A stretch of 64,000 nucleotides of DNA from Pseudomonadota bacterium (GTDB lineage: Bacteria > Desulfobacterota > Desulfovibrionia > Desulfovibrionales > Desulfovibrionaceae), in contig JAEWQB010000020.1 of NCBI GenBank assembly GCA_023460395.1, forward strand, positions 124,001 to 188,000, written 5' to 3'. Both the position numbers and the translations under genes were made by a program. Numbering within the stretch: the stretch's first letter is position 1; the number at the start of each line of letters is the position of its first letter. Below the pieces are notes generated by a model that saw only the letters and a list, made by a program, of their open reading frames with translations, ran no database searches and was not told the origin of the DNA. Shown here in pieces: positions 33,861 to 43,585 of the stretch.

Positions 33861-34904
33861 CTAAATGACCGAAGAAAGCAGCGCTCCCGCCCCGGAGGCC
33901 GGTCCCACGGCTCCTGCCTGCATGCCGGGCACTACGCCCGCTTGCTCCGCCTCCGCGATGCCCGCGCCATGTTCACTCATGCCTTGACCATACATGCTGA
34001 CGGACGATTCGTTCTGCACAGAACCGTAAGTTGCCATGGCCTTGCGCCGCAGCCAGACGGGAGTTCCGGCTTCTTGCTGCTGGCTTGCGCCCACTGCCGT
34101 ATCTCCGGCACCAGTGGCCCGGAGAGGCTCCGCCACGGAGCGCCCTGCCTGATCACCCTTGGCGGCTGCGCCCGTTACTCCGCCAGCCGCCCCGGCTCCT
34201 TGCGCTGCCCCTTCCATACCGGAAGATTCCAGCGTCAATTCCCCGCTGGCTACCATGGCCCGCGCTTTTTGCAACCCGTGCTGCAAAACAGCCTGAATCT
34301 CTTCAGCGCTGACCACCCCGTCACCATTCAGGTCGTTGGTGTCGTTGGCCTTCTTACCGGAGCCGTTTTCGCCGTCCGCGTCGGTTAGCGAAAAACTGCC
34401 GTGGCGGCTGTCCGCGCCGTCCGTTCCCCCTTCCGCACTGCCCCCGCCGGACAATTGCTGGGAAAGGTCTTCGCCGCCGCCCATCGCCTGCACAAGTTCT
34501 TCTGCGGTTAAATGCCCGTCTCCGTCCTTGTCGTAGGCTTCAAACAGATCGTTGGAAAGCGTGGATTCCGCACGGCTTATCTTACCATCCCCGTCCGAAT
34601 CTTGCTGATCGACGAGCATATTGGCCATGCGGTACAGGGAGTCGTCGCCCTTACCCGAATCGAGGTACAGCGCAAATTCTTCCTCCGACACATACCCATC
34701 GCCGTTGGCATCCATCTGCGAAAAACGATCAGCGGATACGCCCATTTCTTGGGCGGAAAGTTGCCCATCGCCGTCTTCATCCCGTTGGCTGGTTACGCGC
34801 TGCGCGACTTCCGCAAACGTTTCCTGCGAGGCTGCTGGGCCACCCGATGTTGCGGACGACCACGACCATACGGAACTTTGAGAATCTATGGGGGAAATAC
34901 TCAT
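33861..34904 (-). CDS. Five-EF-hand calcium-binding protein
   Basis: From ATG 34904 (GAGGAGA at a spacing of 5) the product is 347 aa. Five EF-hand calcium loops are visible: DEDGDGQLSAQE, DANGDGYVSEEE, DSDGDGKISRAE, DKDGDGHLTAEE and DLNGDGVVSAEE, each with the canonical D-x-[DN]-x-DG-x-[IVL]-[ST]-x-x-E pattern. The first four are packed in the N-terminal half, the fifth follows a Gly/Ser-rich linker (GGGSAEGGTDGADSRHG). The C-terminal third is Ala/Gly/Gln-rich without hydrophobic segments. No signal peptide is present, so it would be cytosolic or exported by a non-Sec route. Bacterial EF-hand proteins of this size are calcium buffers or sensors; no partner gene is adjacent. A terminator follows. 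Confidence 0.9.
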   Translation of the reverse strand: MSISPIDSQSSVWSWSSATSGGPAASQETFAEVAQRVTSQRDEDGDGQLSAQEMGVSADRFSQMDANGDGYVSEEEFALYLDSGKGDDSLYRMANMLVDQQDSDGDGKISRAESTLSNDLFEAYDKDGDGHLTAEELVQAMGGGEDLSQQLSGGGSAEGGTDGADSRHGSFSLTDADGENGSGKKANDTNDLNGDGVVSAEEIQAVLQHGLQKARAMVASGELTLESSGMEGAAQGAGAAGGVTGAAAKGDQAGRSVAEPLRATGAGDTAVGASQQQEAGTPVWLRRKAMATYGSVQNESSVSMYGQGMSEHGAGIAEAEQAGVVPGMQAGAVGPASGAGALLSSVI

Positions 34905-35156
34905 GCTGCTCTCCTCGGCAAAAGCGCTACGCCATATCCGGGGTGTGATCCGCCTTTCCGCAACGAGTACGGTAGAGCCCAACAAGCTCAGACGACTTCA
35001 GGCTGACCAGCACAAACCCAAACGGACCAAAACAAACTGGGGGGCACACGGGCGACCCCGAACAAATCCGGGCAATATAGGCGAATGCTGACAACCTACT
35101 CAGCAAACAGAGGCCCGGCAAAAGCTGCCGTTACAGTCTTTCGGGGAGAGCACAGC

Positions 35157-35184
35157 AAAAAACGGTCCATGAAGAACCGTTTTT
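35157..35184 (-). terminator. Intrinsic terminator of recJ
   Basis: AAAAACGGT 35158-35166 pairs with ACCGTTTTT 35176-35184 (9 bp). Flanking A and T runs make it bidirectional; it lies downstream of recJ. Confidence 0.75.
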
Positions 35185-35231
35185 GTATCGCAAGGAGTAT
35201 AGATATTTGTTACGCTTGTAACAACATAATT

Positions 35232-36950
35232 TTACAGAGCTTTCCAATCTTTAATGCGCAAGTCCACCTCAGCCCCGCCGTTGTAGCGGTCAATACGGGG
35301 AGAATAGGCGAGACGAATCTGCCGCCCCTCCACGCTGGGGGGAATTTCTGCCGCCATGCGCCATGCCTTGGCATGCAGGGTCACACCGCAGCGGACATCA
35401 AGAAGTTCCAGCTTAAGGTGTTTACGGGCGAACACACGTCGCGATTTGACCAGCAGCGGCGGCGAGGCAAATACCGGTTCGCTGTTACCCATACCAAAGG
35501 GCTGCAGCAGTTCCAGTTCCTTCAGCAGCGTGAAGTCCGACGCCATATCAAACCCCAATTCGCCGTCCACCCGCAGATGCGCCTGCAACGGTTCAGAACC
35601 GATAGCCTCTTCCACCACAGAAACAAAGCGTGCGCGAAATTCATCTAACCGTTCCGGTGCCAGAGAAAGCCCCGCAGCCAATTTGTGCCCGCCAAAACTC
35701 TGGAAGAGGTCGGCACACCGGCAAAGTCCGTCATACAGATGAAATTCCCCCACGGACCGACCAGAGCCTTTAATGCGCTCTCCTTCACGGCAGAGAATGA
35801 TAGTGGGGCGATAGTGCGCCTCCACCACCCGTGAAGCAACAATGCCTATAACCCCGGAATGCCAGTCTTCGCCGTACAGCACCAGCGCGTTGCGTCCGAG
35901 TTGGGTTTCGGCTTGTTCCAAGGCGGCTTGCTGAATGCGCTCTTCCTCATTTTTCCGCTCTTCATTCATCCCGTCCAGTGTTGCCGCAAGACGACGCGCC
36001 ACCTCAGGATCATCCGACATGAGCAAATCTAGCGCCAGATCAGCCCGCCCCATGCGGCCTGCGGCGTTGATGCGCGGCGCAAGGCCAAAGGCCACCTGCC
36101 CCGCGCCCACGGCGGCCCCGGCAGCGTAACCGGAAACCTCTTTCAGGGCAGCCATGCCAACACGTCTGCCTTCCGCCAGTACCAGAAGACCGTTTTTGAC
36201 CAAAACCCGGTTCTGCCCAGCCAAATCGACCACATCGGCAATGGTGCCCAACGCCACCAAATCGAGCAGCGTCCGCACATCCGCGCGGTGTCCTGTGCGG
36301 GTGCCAAGCCGCGTATTCAGCGCGCACATGAGAAAAAACGCCACGCCCACTCCCGCAAGCGCGGGACAGGGGCATTCCCGCAGACGGGGATTGCAGATCG
36401 CGTGGGCATCGGGCAGGCGCTCGCCGGGCAGATGGTGATCAGACACCACGACAAGCATGCCCAGTTCACGGGCGCGGGCCACCGGAGCGAAATCTGAAAT
36501 ACCGCAGTCCACCGTCAGCAGCATCCGGGCGCCCTGCTCATACAGCGCCTCCACCCCCGCCACATTCATACCGTAGCCTTCCCGCATACGGTTGGGCAGA
36601 TGGTGCAGCGTCTGAATGCCATGCGCGGTCAAAAAATGTTTCACCAATGCGGTGGAGGTTACTCCGTCCACATCGTAATCGCCCCATATCGCCAGCCTGC
36701 GGCCTTCCCGGAGGCCCTGATCCAGCACCTCAGCGCTTTCTTCCAGTCCGGGCCATTCGCACAGCGGGGCGAGTTGGCGCAAGTACGGACTAAGATACTG
36801 CTGCATAGCCTCCCGGCTGTGCAACCCACGCTGCCACAGCAACTGTGAAAGAAACTCGGAAATATCCAACTGCTTTGCCCATGCGGCAAAATCGCGCGGC
36901 ATATCTTCCGCCGGAATATCCGAGCGGGGAATCCAATTTTTGGACAACAA
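35232..36950 (-). CDS. recJ: Single-stranded-DNA-specific 5'-3' exonuclease RecJ
   Basis: RecJ degrades single-stranded DNA in recombination and mismatch/base-excision repair. The 572-aa product (TTG start at 36950 or the TTG just after it, with GGAGA upstream) shows the DHH phosphoesterase motifs GDYDVDGVTSTALV, TVDCGISD and SDHHLPGERLPDAHAICNPR, then ALAGVGVAFF and the DHHA1 part GYGEDW-type text (YGEDWHSGVIGIVASRVVE, GSGRSVGEFHLY, FGGHKLAAGLSL). The C-terminal OB-fold domain completes it. It is the last gene of the leftward run yicC-remA-gmk-pyrF-TPR-HDOD-recJ; its start is 25 bases behind the HDOD stop. Confidence 0.96.
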   Translation of the reverse strand: MLSKNWIPRSDIPAEDMPRDFAAWAKQLDISEFLSQLLWQRGLHSREAMQQYLSPYLRQLAPLCEWPGLEESAEVLDQGLREGRRLAIWGDYDVDGVTSTALVKHFLTAHGIQTLHHLPNRMREGYGMNVAGVEALYEQGARMLLTVDCGISDFAPVARARELGMLVVVSDHHLPGERLPDAHAICNPRLRECPCPALAGVGVAFFLMCALNTRLGTRTGHRADVRTLLDLVALGTIADVVDLAGQNRVLVKNGLLVLAEGRRVGMAALKEVSGYAAGAAVGAGQVAFGLAPRINAAGRMGRADLALDLLMSDDPEVARRLAATLDGMNEERKNEEERIQQAALEQAETQLGRNALVLYGEDWHSGVIGIVASRVVEAHYRPTIILCREGERIKGSGRSVGEFHLYDGLCRCADLFQSFGGHKLAAGLSLAPERLDEFRARFVSVVEEAIGSEPLQAHLRVDGELGFDMASDFTLLKELELLQPFGMGNSEPVFASPPLLVKSRRVFARKHLKLELLDVRCGVTLHAKAWRMAAEIPPSVEGRQIRLAYSPRIDRYNGGAEVDLRIKDWKAL

Positions 36951-36975
36951 ATGTCTCCAAACAGGCTAAGGGTTA

Positions 36976-37929
36976 TCAGGCAAGATGCGCGGCAAGGGCG
37001 GCAAGTCGTTCCGGGTCCAGACTGGCGTCCAGCTCTTCCATGAACGCGGCAGCGTCCTCAACAAAAGGCGCCAGACGCACCAAAAGGGGGTCGCTTCCGG
37101 CTGTCAACACAGCGGCAGACAGGGCTATATCCCCAGTCTGTTGAGCGTGCAATAAGCAGTCAGCCAGCTCAAGCAGTGTTGCCGCCGGTTGATATTTCCC
37201 GGCGAGAAGCGGCTGGTGATGCCAATTAATAGGTTCCGTCAGCGCTTCCGGCAAGTTCCAGTACGCGAGGGCATGCGCCCCTACCACCGCGTGATCCACC
37301 CCCCAGTACCGGTCCTCGGCATCACGGTCTGTGAGCGGCAGCGCGTCTTCCGCCCGCCGCTGTTCCCCCGTGTCATCGCTATGGAGAGCTCTTCCGGTGT
37401 CACGCAGCGCACGGATATTCAACCACGCCCCCGGAGCGAAGGCCGCGATGAGGAGCTTGCCCAAGTCGTGCAACAGCCCGGCTGTATACAAAATATCCGG
37501 GTCCACCACCACGCCACGCCGCACGGCGTGCCGCGCGAGGCACCGGGCCGCCACCGCCACGCCGGCTTGGTGCACCCAGTGCTTCTCCCGGTTGAAGCCC
37601 GGCGGAAATGGGCACGCGCGGGTAAGCTCCGCCACCCCCATGGAAAGGACAAGATTCCGCACCTCCACCAGTCCAAGAACCGCCACGGCACGGGGCACGG
37701 AAGCCACTTCGGAGTGAAGCCCGTAGTACGCGGAATTCGCCATGGAAAGCACCCGCGCGGAAAGCCCTTGCCCACGGGAAAGCACCTGAGAAACGGATTC
37801 CAATGACGCGTGGGAAGCGTCTGCCGTTAGCCGGAATAAATCTCGGAGCAGACCCGACTCGTAAGGAAGATCACGCAAGCGATGCAGCAAGCTGCCAAGA
37901 AATTCCTGCGCCTCGTGGTACTGCGGCAT
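36976..37929 (-). CDS. HDOD-domain signalling protein
   Basis: From ATG 37929 (GGGAG at a spacing of 6) the product is 317 aa. The HDOD hallmark is LSRGQGLSARVLSMANSAYY, followed by VPRAVAVLGLVEVRNLVLSM and the partial HD motif ILYTAGLLHDLGKLLIAAF with HD and a downstream D. HDOD proteins are related to HD phosphohydrolases and usually act as regulatory or protein-interaction modules in motility, development or cyclic-di-GMP signalling. The HD pair here is retained, so catalysis is not excluded. It lies between the TPR gene and recJ in one transcription unit. A second HDOD protein with a receiver is at 50741. Confidence 0.93.
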   Translation of the reverse strand: MPQYHEAQEFLGSLLHRLRDLPYESGLLRDLFRLTADASHASLESVSQVLSRGQGLSARVLSMANSAYYGLHSEVASVPRAVAVLGLVEVRNLVLSMGVAELTRACPFPPGFNREKHWVHQAGVAVAARCLARHAVRRGVVVDPDILYTAGLLHDLGKLLIAAFAPGAWLNIRALRDTGRALHSDDTGEQRRAEDALPLTDRDAEDRYWGVDHAVVGAHALAYWNLPEALTEPINWHHQPLLAGKYQPAATLLELADCLLHAQQTGDIALSAAVLTAGSDPLLVRLAPFVEDAAAFMEELDASLDPERLAALAAHLA

Positions 37930-38001
37930 GGCAGGCTCCCTTCGGGGCAAACCGCCCCACCCCCGTGATGTTTCGTTCCCGGCTGTCCGCGTAACGGCAG
38001 A

Positions 38002-39048
38002 TCAGGATGTCGGACGTTCTTTACCGGCACCCGGCTCGGCCTCAGGCTGCGGGTCCACGGCAAGGCCAGCCACCATGTCGCCCCCGGTCATATCTGAGGG
38101 AATGGAATGCGCCGCCCCTGCGGGATGAGACGTTTCGTCAGAGCGCGATGGCGTGGCGGCAGAGGCCGTTCCCAGTTCTGCACCGGATGCGTCCGCAGTC
38201 GGGGCCGCATCGCCCCGTTCGCCTTTCAACGCCTTGGCGCACAGGGCAAGTTGCCGGTTCGCGTCCGCCATGCGCTCCTGCGGCACAAGATCTTTCTGCT
38301 TAAGCCACATCAAAAAACGCACACCAGCTTCCAACGCGGGGTTCATTCCAAGGCACCGGAGCAGATGGTCTATGCAGCGGGAGTAGTCTTTGCGCTCCAG
38401 ATACACACGCGCGATATTATACAACAAATTTTCATCGTCCCCGGACAATTCCAACGCGCGGGAGTAATAATCCATGGCCTGATCCAGCATATTGTTTTTA
38501 CGCAAACTGATGCCGAATTCATTAAATAAGTGCTTATGTTCGCTATCAAAGGCGGCTTCCAGCTTCACCAAGCGCTCAAAGATATTGTCGGCTTTTGCCA
38601 CCTCGCCCCTATCCAGATAGGTAAGCCCCAACCCAAAGTTGGCGCGGACGTTCTCTTCGTCCACCTTCAGCGCGTTGTTATATTCAAATTCCGCGCTGAA
38701 TCCCTCTCCGCGCTGGCGATGTCTGTCCGCTCTGGCTATGGTTTTGTTCAACTCGCGCATGCGGGGAAACACGGTCTGCATATAGAATTCCGGCTCAGGC
38801 TGGAACTTTTCGATAAGTTCCTCAATTTCCACCTTGCGCCGGGGGCCGGAGGGCACATAGTTGGCGTTCAGGGGCTGCACCATAATAATGCCGTCCTTTT
38901 CCTCCACAAACCAAAAGGCTTTCTGCACCGTCTTACGCACTGTGGTGCCCGCACCGACTTTGCGCAATTCCTGTGTGGAAAAAATGCCTTTAATGGGTTC
39001 GCGTTCCTTGCCGGAATGCCCCTTACCCAGTTCCATCTGTTCGGTCAT
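38002..39048 (-). CDS. TPR-repeat protein
   Basis: The 348-aa protein begins with a Lys/Glu-rich part (MTEQMELGKGHSGKEREPIK, GIFSTQELRKVGAGTTVRKT) of a type seen in Desulfovibrio TPR proteins with an N-terminal conserved segment. Three or four tetratricopeptide repeats follow, for example FSAEFEYNNALKVDEENVRA, NFGLGLTYLDRGEVAKADNI, and LDQAMDYYSRALELSGDDEN. The C-terminal about 70 residues are low-complexity Ala/Ser/Pro/Gly-rich. No signal peptide. TPR proteins scaffold other proteins; nothing more specific can be said. It is between pyrF and the HDOD gene in the same direction. Confidence 0.85.
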   Translation of the reverse strand: MTEQMELGKGHSGKEREPIKGIFSTQELRKVGAGTTVRKTVQKAFWFVEEKDGIIMVQPLNANYVPSGPRRKVEIEELIEKFQPEPEFYMQTVFPRMRELNKTIARADRHRQRGEGFSAEFEYNNALKVDEENVRANFGLGLTYLDRGEVAKADNIFERLVKLEAAFDSEHKHLFNEFGISLRKNNMLDQAMDYYSRALELSGDDENLLYNIARVYLERKDYSRCIDHLLRCLGMNPALEAGVRFLMWLKQKDLVPQERMADANRQLALCAKALKGERGDAAPTADASGAELGTASAATPSRSDETSHPAGAAHSIPSDMTGGDMVAGLAVDPQPEAEPGAGKERPTS

Positions 39049-39086
39049 CCGAGTGCTTCTCCCCCGGCGAAACGCGGCAGTGCCGT

Positions 39087-39782
39087 CTACGCCTTCTGCA
39101 TGTCCGCAAGAATGTCGTGCACCGTGTGGACGGGATTTTCCGATCCCGTCACCGGGCGGCCCACCACGAGAAAATCTGATCCGGCCCGCACAGCCTGCGC
39201 TGGCGTCATGGTCCGGCGCTGGTCATCGCCCAAGGAAACGGGACGTATCCCCGGAGTTAGACAAATATAGCCAGCTCCACAACTCTTTTTTATACTGGCG
39301 GCTTCCCATGCGGAACAGACCACTCCGTGCATCCCCCAATCCCGGCCTGAAGCGGCAAGGCGCAGCACAGTGCTTTCCACGCCGCCCATGCCTTGGGGCA
39401 AGTCTTCTTCCGTCATGGAGGTGAGCACCGTCACCCCCAGCAGCAACGGTGAGGAGCCTGCGTCCGCCGCGCCTTCACGCAGTCCGTCCAAAGCCGCGCG
39501 GGCCATGCGTTCGCCGCCCATAAGATGAATATTCAGCATATCCACCCCATGCCGTACACTCGATCGTACCGCACCCCGGACCGTATTGGGAATATCGAAA
39601 AGCTTCATATCCAAAAACACACGAAAGCCCATATCCCGCAGTTTTCCCGCCATGTCAGGACCAGCGGCGGTGAATAGCTCCAGCCCCAGCTTCATCCAGA
39701 CATCGCATCCCTTCAACCGCGTCGCCATGGCGAGCGCCGCACCCGCATCGGGATAGTCCAAGGCGATAACCAAGTTAGCCAT
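39087..39782 (-). CDS. pyrF: Orotidine 5'-phosphate decarboxylase
   Basis: PyrF makes UMP by decarboxylating OMP. The ATG at 39782 gives 231 aa and overlaps the end of gmk by 8 bases. Family signatures are [35 protein letters not shown] and the active-site [20 protein letters not shown] with the Asp-x-Lys-x-x-Asp catalytic array, and [20 protein letters not shown] at the phosphate-binding end with [13 protein letters not shown]. Position in the yicC-remA-gmk-pyrF run places pyrimidine and guanine nucleotide synthesis in one unit. Confidence 0.97.
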   Translation of the reverse strand: MANLVIALDYPDAGAALAMATRLKGCDVWMKLGLELFTAAGPDMAGKLRDMGFRVFLDMKLFDIPNTVRGAVRSSVRHGVDMLNIHLMGGERMARAALDGLREGAADAGSSPLLLGVTVLTSMTEEDLPQGMGGVESTVLRLAASGRDWGMHGVVCSAWEAASIKKSCGAGYICLTPGIRPVSLGDDQRRTMTPAQAVRAGSDFLVVGRPVTGSENPVHTVHDILADMQKA

Positions 39783-40509
39783 TATGCCACCCCCGCATAA
39801 TATGCTCCACCAAACCGGGGTGGCAGGCGGGAGACAGCGTCGCCGCCAAATACGCGCAGCGCAGTTCGTCGTAGGCGCGATCCAGATCGTCATTCACGAT
39901 CCATGCGTTAAACCAGCGGGCCTCGCCCATTTCCCGTTCGGCGTTGGTCACCCGGCGGGCAATGGTTTCTTCCGTGTCCGTTCCTCGACCGCGGAGCCGG
40001 CGCTCCAATTCCGCGCGGGAAGGCGGCAAAATGAACACATAGCAGCCCTGGCCCAGACTACCGCGCAACTGTGCCGCGCCCTGCACGTCGATATCAAACA
40101 GCACATCGCGCCCGGAAGCCAGCATCTCTAATGTGGCCTGCTTGGGCGTACCATAAAAATTGCCGTGCACCTGCGCCCATTCCGCAAAAAAGTCCGCATC
40201 GCGGCGACGGAGAAATTCTTCCCGCGAAAGGAAATGGTAGTCCCGACCATGCACCTCGCCCTCTCGCGGTTGCCGGGTGGTGCAGGAAATAGAAAACCCA
40301 AACCGGGGAAATTCCTTCAGCAGACGCCGGGTCAACGTGGTTTTTCCCGTGCCGGACGGGGCGCAAAGGATAAGCGCTATGCCACTGCGCGGCGCTTCGC
40401 CCGCATCTTTTCCGTACACAGTCCCGGAAATGCCGGAACCCGGTTCCCTCTCTGCCGCCGCGCCCGCTTCAGGAACAGCCGGACCAGTTTCCTCAGACGC
40501 CGTCATCAT
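39775..40509 (-). CDS. gmk: Guanylate kinase
   Basis: Gmk phosphorylates GMP/dGMP with ATP. The product is 244 aa, with a 40-residue N-terminal extension rich in Ala/Glu/Gly before the usual start ([20 protein letters not shown] holds the P-loop). [20 protein letters not shown] is the GMP-binding region, and [13 protein letters not shown] and [20 protein letters not shown] are typical. The ATG overlaps the remA stop as ATGA, and the ribosome site AGGAGGAGG is inside remA. The extension is unusual and has no recognisable domain; the second ATG (40506) is an equally good start. Confidence 0.97.
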   Translation of the reverse strand: MMTASEETGPAVPEAGAAAEREPGSGISGTVYGKDAGEAPRSGIALILCAPSGTGKTTLTRRLLKEFPRFGFSISCTTRQPREGEVHGRDYHFLSREEFLRRRDADFFAEWAQVHGNFYGTPKQATLEMLASGRDVLFDIDVQGAAQLRGSLGQGCYVFILPPSRAELERRLRGRGTDTEETIARRVTNAEREMGEARWFNAWIVNDDLDRAYDELRCAYLAATLSPACHPGLVEHIMRGWHNG

Positions 40510-40757
40510 GCCTCCTCCTGCGTGAAACGCTGGCTGATGGTTTCCGCCTGAATGGCGGACAGGATAACGTGGTTGGAGTCAGTCACCACAATCGAACGGG
40601 TCTTACGGCCTTGCGTGGCGTCCACAAGCCGCCCCGCCGCGCGGGCGTCTTCCCGCACGCGGCGCATAGGCGCGGACGAGGGGCTATAGATGCCTATAAC
40701 CCGTGCCGCGACCACATAGTTGCCAAATCCTATGTTAAGTAGCCGGTTGGACTTCAT
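40506..40757 (-). CDS. RemA-like (DUF370) DNA-binding protein
   Basis: The 83-aa protein belongs to the RemA/YlzA (DUF370) family: [20 protein letters not shown] and [20 protein letters not shown] with [16 protein letters not shown]. In Bacillus RemA is a DNA-binding regulator of matrix genes that forms rings; in proteobacterial members the target is unknown. Conserved location between yicC and gmk is typical. GGAG lies 9 bases before the ATG. It is 6 bases after the yicC stop and overlaps gmk, so translation is tightly linked. Confidence 0.95.
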   Translation of the reverse strand: MKSNRLLNIGFGNYVVAARVIGIYSPSSAPMRRVREDARAAGRLVDATQGRKTRSIVVTDSNHVILSAIQAETISQRFTQEEA

Positions 40758-40763
40758 ACCGCC

Positions 40764-41645
40764 CTACTCCAGATTCTGAACCTGCTCACGGCACTTTTCC
40801 ATCTCGTTTTTGAAATCCACCACAATATGGGAAATTTGCGGATCCTGTACCTTATTGCCGCACGTATTGATTTCCCGGAAGCACTCTTGCAGCGTGAAGT
40901 CCAGCCGCTTGCCCGCGTCTCCGCCAGAATGCAGCAATTCACGCAGCCGGGCCAGATGCGTGGTGAGGCGGGTAATTTCTTCGCTCACGTCCAGCTTGTC
41001 GGAAAGCAGGGTGATTTCCTGAAGGAAACGTTGTTCCTCCAGTTCCACCTCGTTGCGGGCCAGTAGTTCGCGAACCCGCTCGCGCACGAGGGCGAAGCGG
41101 TCTTCCTTAATCTGAGGTGCCCGCTCGGCGATATGAGCGGTCCACGCTTCCATGCGTGTAATGCGTTCCACCATGTCGCGTTCCAGAGCCACAGCCTCAG
41201 CCGCGCGGGAGGCATTCCAGTCACTCAACGCGTCAGCGAGCCCCCGCTCCAGCGCGGCAAGGAAATTTTCGTCCAGTTCGGCACCGGCGTCTTCCCATAA
41301 AAAATTCATGCCCAACAGACGGTTATAGTCTGGAGAAAACGCGTCTCCCCGCGAAGCCGCAAATGCAGACAACCGGTCTAACATGGCTCCGGCCTGCGCC
41401 GCGTTGAAAGAAACCGCCATCAGTTCCGGGCGCTGCACCTGAAGATTCAGGCACACATCCACCCGCCCCCGGCTGGCAAACTGGCGCACAACTTTTTCAA
41501 ACCGCGCCTCGGCAGACCGCACCATAATGGGCAACCGCCACTTTACGTCTAAATGACGGCTATTTACGCTACGCACTTCCCACGTCATGGCCACGCCGTC
41601 CGTTTCTGCAAAGCAACGGCCAAACCCTGTCATACTTCTCAGCAT
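40764..41645 (-). CDS. yicC: YicC-family endoribonuclease-type protein
   Basis: From ATG 41645 (AGAGG at a spacing of 6) the product is 293 aa beginning MLRSMTGFGRCFAETDGVAM, the family signature. Also diagnostic are EVRSVNSRHLDVKWRLP, LDFTLQECFREINTCGNKVQ and ISHIVVDFKNEMEKCREQVQ. YicC proteins are RNases implicated in small-RNA turnover in E. coli (decay of RyhB through PNPase); the function here is inferred by family only. It heads the leftward operon ending at recJ. Confidence 0.96.
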   Translation of the reverse strand: MLRSMTGFGRCFAETDGVAMTWEVRSVNSRHLDVKWRLPIMVRSAEARFEKVVRQFASRGRVDVCLNLQVQRPELMAVSFNAAQAGAMLDRLSAFAASRGDAFSPDYNRLLGMNFLWEDAGAELDENFLAALERGLADALSDWNASRAAEAVALERDMVERITRMEAWTAHIAERAPQIKEDRFALVRERVRELLARNEVELEEQRFLQEITLLSDKLDVSEEITRLTTHLARLRELLHSGGDAGKRLDFTLQECFREINTCGNKVQDPQISHIVVDFKNEMEKCREQVQNLE

Positions 41646-41881
41646 CAAGCGCCTCTTCATACGGCAACGCCCTGCGCAAGCAGGGCGGCAATGGTTCTTT
41701 TATGGCTTCAGCATCGGTGATATCCGGGAAGTCGATACCCGTTACGGCATACGCCGTGCTCCGGCCTCGTCTTTTCTGTTCAGCTTGTTCGTATGTATCA
41801 CACGCGGCCCCGTTCGTCCGCTTTTTTCTCCGCCCCGTCCCGGCGGCACATCCGGCGAATCCGCCATATTCTTTCTGAAAA

Positions 41882-43585
41882 TTACGCGAGGTGCTCCAGA
41901 AAACGCAGTTGCAGCGTCCCGTTTTCCACGGACTGTGCCACCCCCCGGTTCAGACCGCGCACGCGAGAGCCTTCCGGCAATGAGGCGAACCGGCACTCCG
42001 TATATACCTGTGAGATTCCCTCGCGGGAAGAAAGCGACTGCACCACCACGTCCAGCGGAATGGCGGAGCGCACAAGCTCGTTCAAAAACGCTGCCTTCTT
42101 TTCCGCCACCAGTTCGCGCACCGCCCTCGCACGGGCCGTGCGCACCTCGCGCGGAAGCTGGTCCGGCATACGCGCAGCCGCCGTTCCGGGCCTGCGGGAA
42201 TAGGGAAACACATGCGCGTAGGTAAGCGGCATGGCGCGGACGATCTCCAGAGTGCGGGCAAACTCCTCATCGGTTTCTCCGGGGAATCCCATGAGGATAT
42301 CCGCTCCCAATCCGTAGACAGGCCATACCGCACGCAGTCGCTCCAGAAACGTCAGCAGCGGCTCCACGGTGTAGTGGCCTCTTCCCATACGCCGCAGCAC
42401 ACTGTTGCTGCCTGACTGCATGGAAATATGCAGTTGCGGCGCAATCAAACGGGATGCGGCAAATGTTTCCAGCGCCCTGTCATTCAACTGCCCCGGTTCC
42501 AGCGAGGAAAGCCGGAACCGCGCCTTCCCGGCCCACTCCGCCGCGAAAGTCCGCTCCAGCGTGTCCACCAGCGACCAAAAATCCGGTCGGGCCGCCTGCA
42601 CAACAGCCGGAGCGTCCGGCGCGTCGGAAGCAACTCCGGGAACACAGGCTGAGACTCCGGCAGAGGGAGGAGTAGCCTCCAAGTCGCACCCGAACTGGCG
42701 TAAATTTACTCCAGACAGGATAATTTCACGAAAGCCGCCATCCAGCAGCACCCGCACCTCGTCTACAATCTCAGAAACGGACCGCGACCGGGAGCGCCCC
42801 CGCGCCAGAGGGACAATGCAGTAGGTGCAGCGGTGGGAACAGCCGTCTTGCACCTTCACCACGGCCCGCGCGCGCTGAGAACCTGAAACGGAAAAGGCGG
42901 GAAACGCGGCGTCCCCTTCCTTTTTGGGAAGCGATTCCTGCCCAGCGGGCGCGGAAACCATGGGAGAAGGGCCGGAAGAGCGCTGCTCCGGGAAGACGGC
43001 AGCAGCATATTCCTCATCCGACACACCGGATTCAGTCAATACTGCCGAATCTGACAGCGATAGGGCTGGAGACACCGGGGCCGGGGACTCCCCCACGGAC
43101 GACCGGGACTCCGTCAACCGGGCATCTGAGGAATTCAGTACCGGTTCCGCGCCGGAATACTCCGCGTTGTGATCGGCACTGGCTCTGGCAGCCGCGCCGC
43201 CACCGGACACGGGGAGCATCGCACCCGTAAAAAAGCCTTCGGGTAGTCGCTGCAATGTGTCTTTTGCGGTCTGCGGCACCACCTGTTCCACGCCGGGCAG
43301 GCGGGCCAACTCCTCACCCAGCACCTGCGCCGCGCAGCCGGTGATGATAATGCGGGCTGCGGGGTTGTCGCGGTGGGCCTGACGCACCGCGCCACGCACG
43401 TCGCGGACGGCGTTTGCCGTTACCGCGCAGGAGTTTACCAACACCACCTGAGCGTCACGGGCGGAGTCTGTTTCCACAAATCCGCGCCGCGCCCACGCTT
43501 CGCGCAGTGCTTGGGATTCGTACTGGTTTATTTTGCACCCAAGGGTACAGAGAAAAAAGGTATGGGGCTTCTGCCTGTTCTGCAT
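41882..43585 (-). CDS. mtaB: tRNA t6A37 methylthiotransferase MtaB-type with insertions
   Basis: This radical-SAM enzyme adds a methylthio group to t6A37 in tRNA. The 567-aa product is about 130-150 residues longer than typical MtaB. The N-terminal UPF0004 domain has cysteines C17 (TLGCKINQYES), C53 (NSCAVT) and C84 (ITGCAAQ) for the auxiliary cluster. The radical-SAM CxxxCxxC is C249, C253, C256 (DGCSHRCTYC). Two low-complexity inserts rich in Ser/Ala/Pro/Glu interrupt the protein, about residues 126-238 between the UPF0004 and radical-SAM domains and about 308-338 inside the radical-SAM domain. The C-terminal TRAM domain is present but short. AGGA precedes the ATG. It follows the lipoprotein gene 43738 in the same direction. 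Confidence 0.93.
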   Translation of the reverse strand: MQNRQKPHTFFLCTLGCKINQYESQALREAWARRGFVETDSARDAQVVLVNSCAVTANAVRDVRGAVRQAHRDNPAARIIITGCAAQVLGEELARLPGVEQVVPQTAKDTLQRLPEGFFTGAMLPVSGGGAAARASADHNAEYSGAEPVLNSSDARLTESRSSVGESPAPVSPALSLSDSAVLTESGVSDEEYAAAVFPEQRSSGPSPMVSAPAGQESLPKKEGDAAFPAFSVSGSQRARAVVKVQDGCSHRCTYCIVPLARGRSRSRSVSEIVDEVRVLLDGGFREIILSGVNLRQFGCDLEATPPSAGVSACVPGVASDAPDAPAVVQAARPDFWSLVDTLERTFAAEWAGKARFRLSSLEPGQLNDRALETFAASRLIAPQLHISMQSGSNSVLRRMGRGHYTVEPLLTFLERLRAVWPVYGLGADILMGFPGETDEEFARTLEIVRAMPLTYAHVFPYSRRPGTAAARMPDQLPREVRTARARAVRELVAEKKAAFLNELVRSAIPLDVVVQSLSSREGISQVYTECRFASLPEGSRVRGLNRGVAQSVENGTLQLRFLEHLA

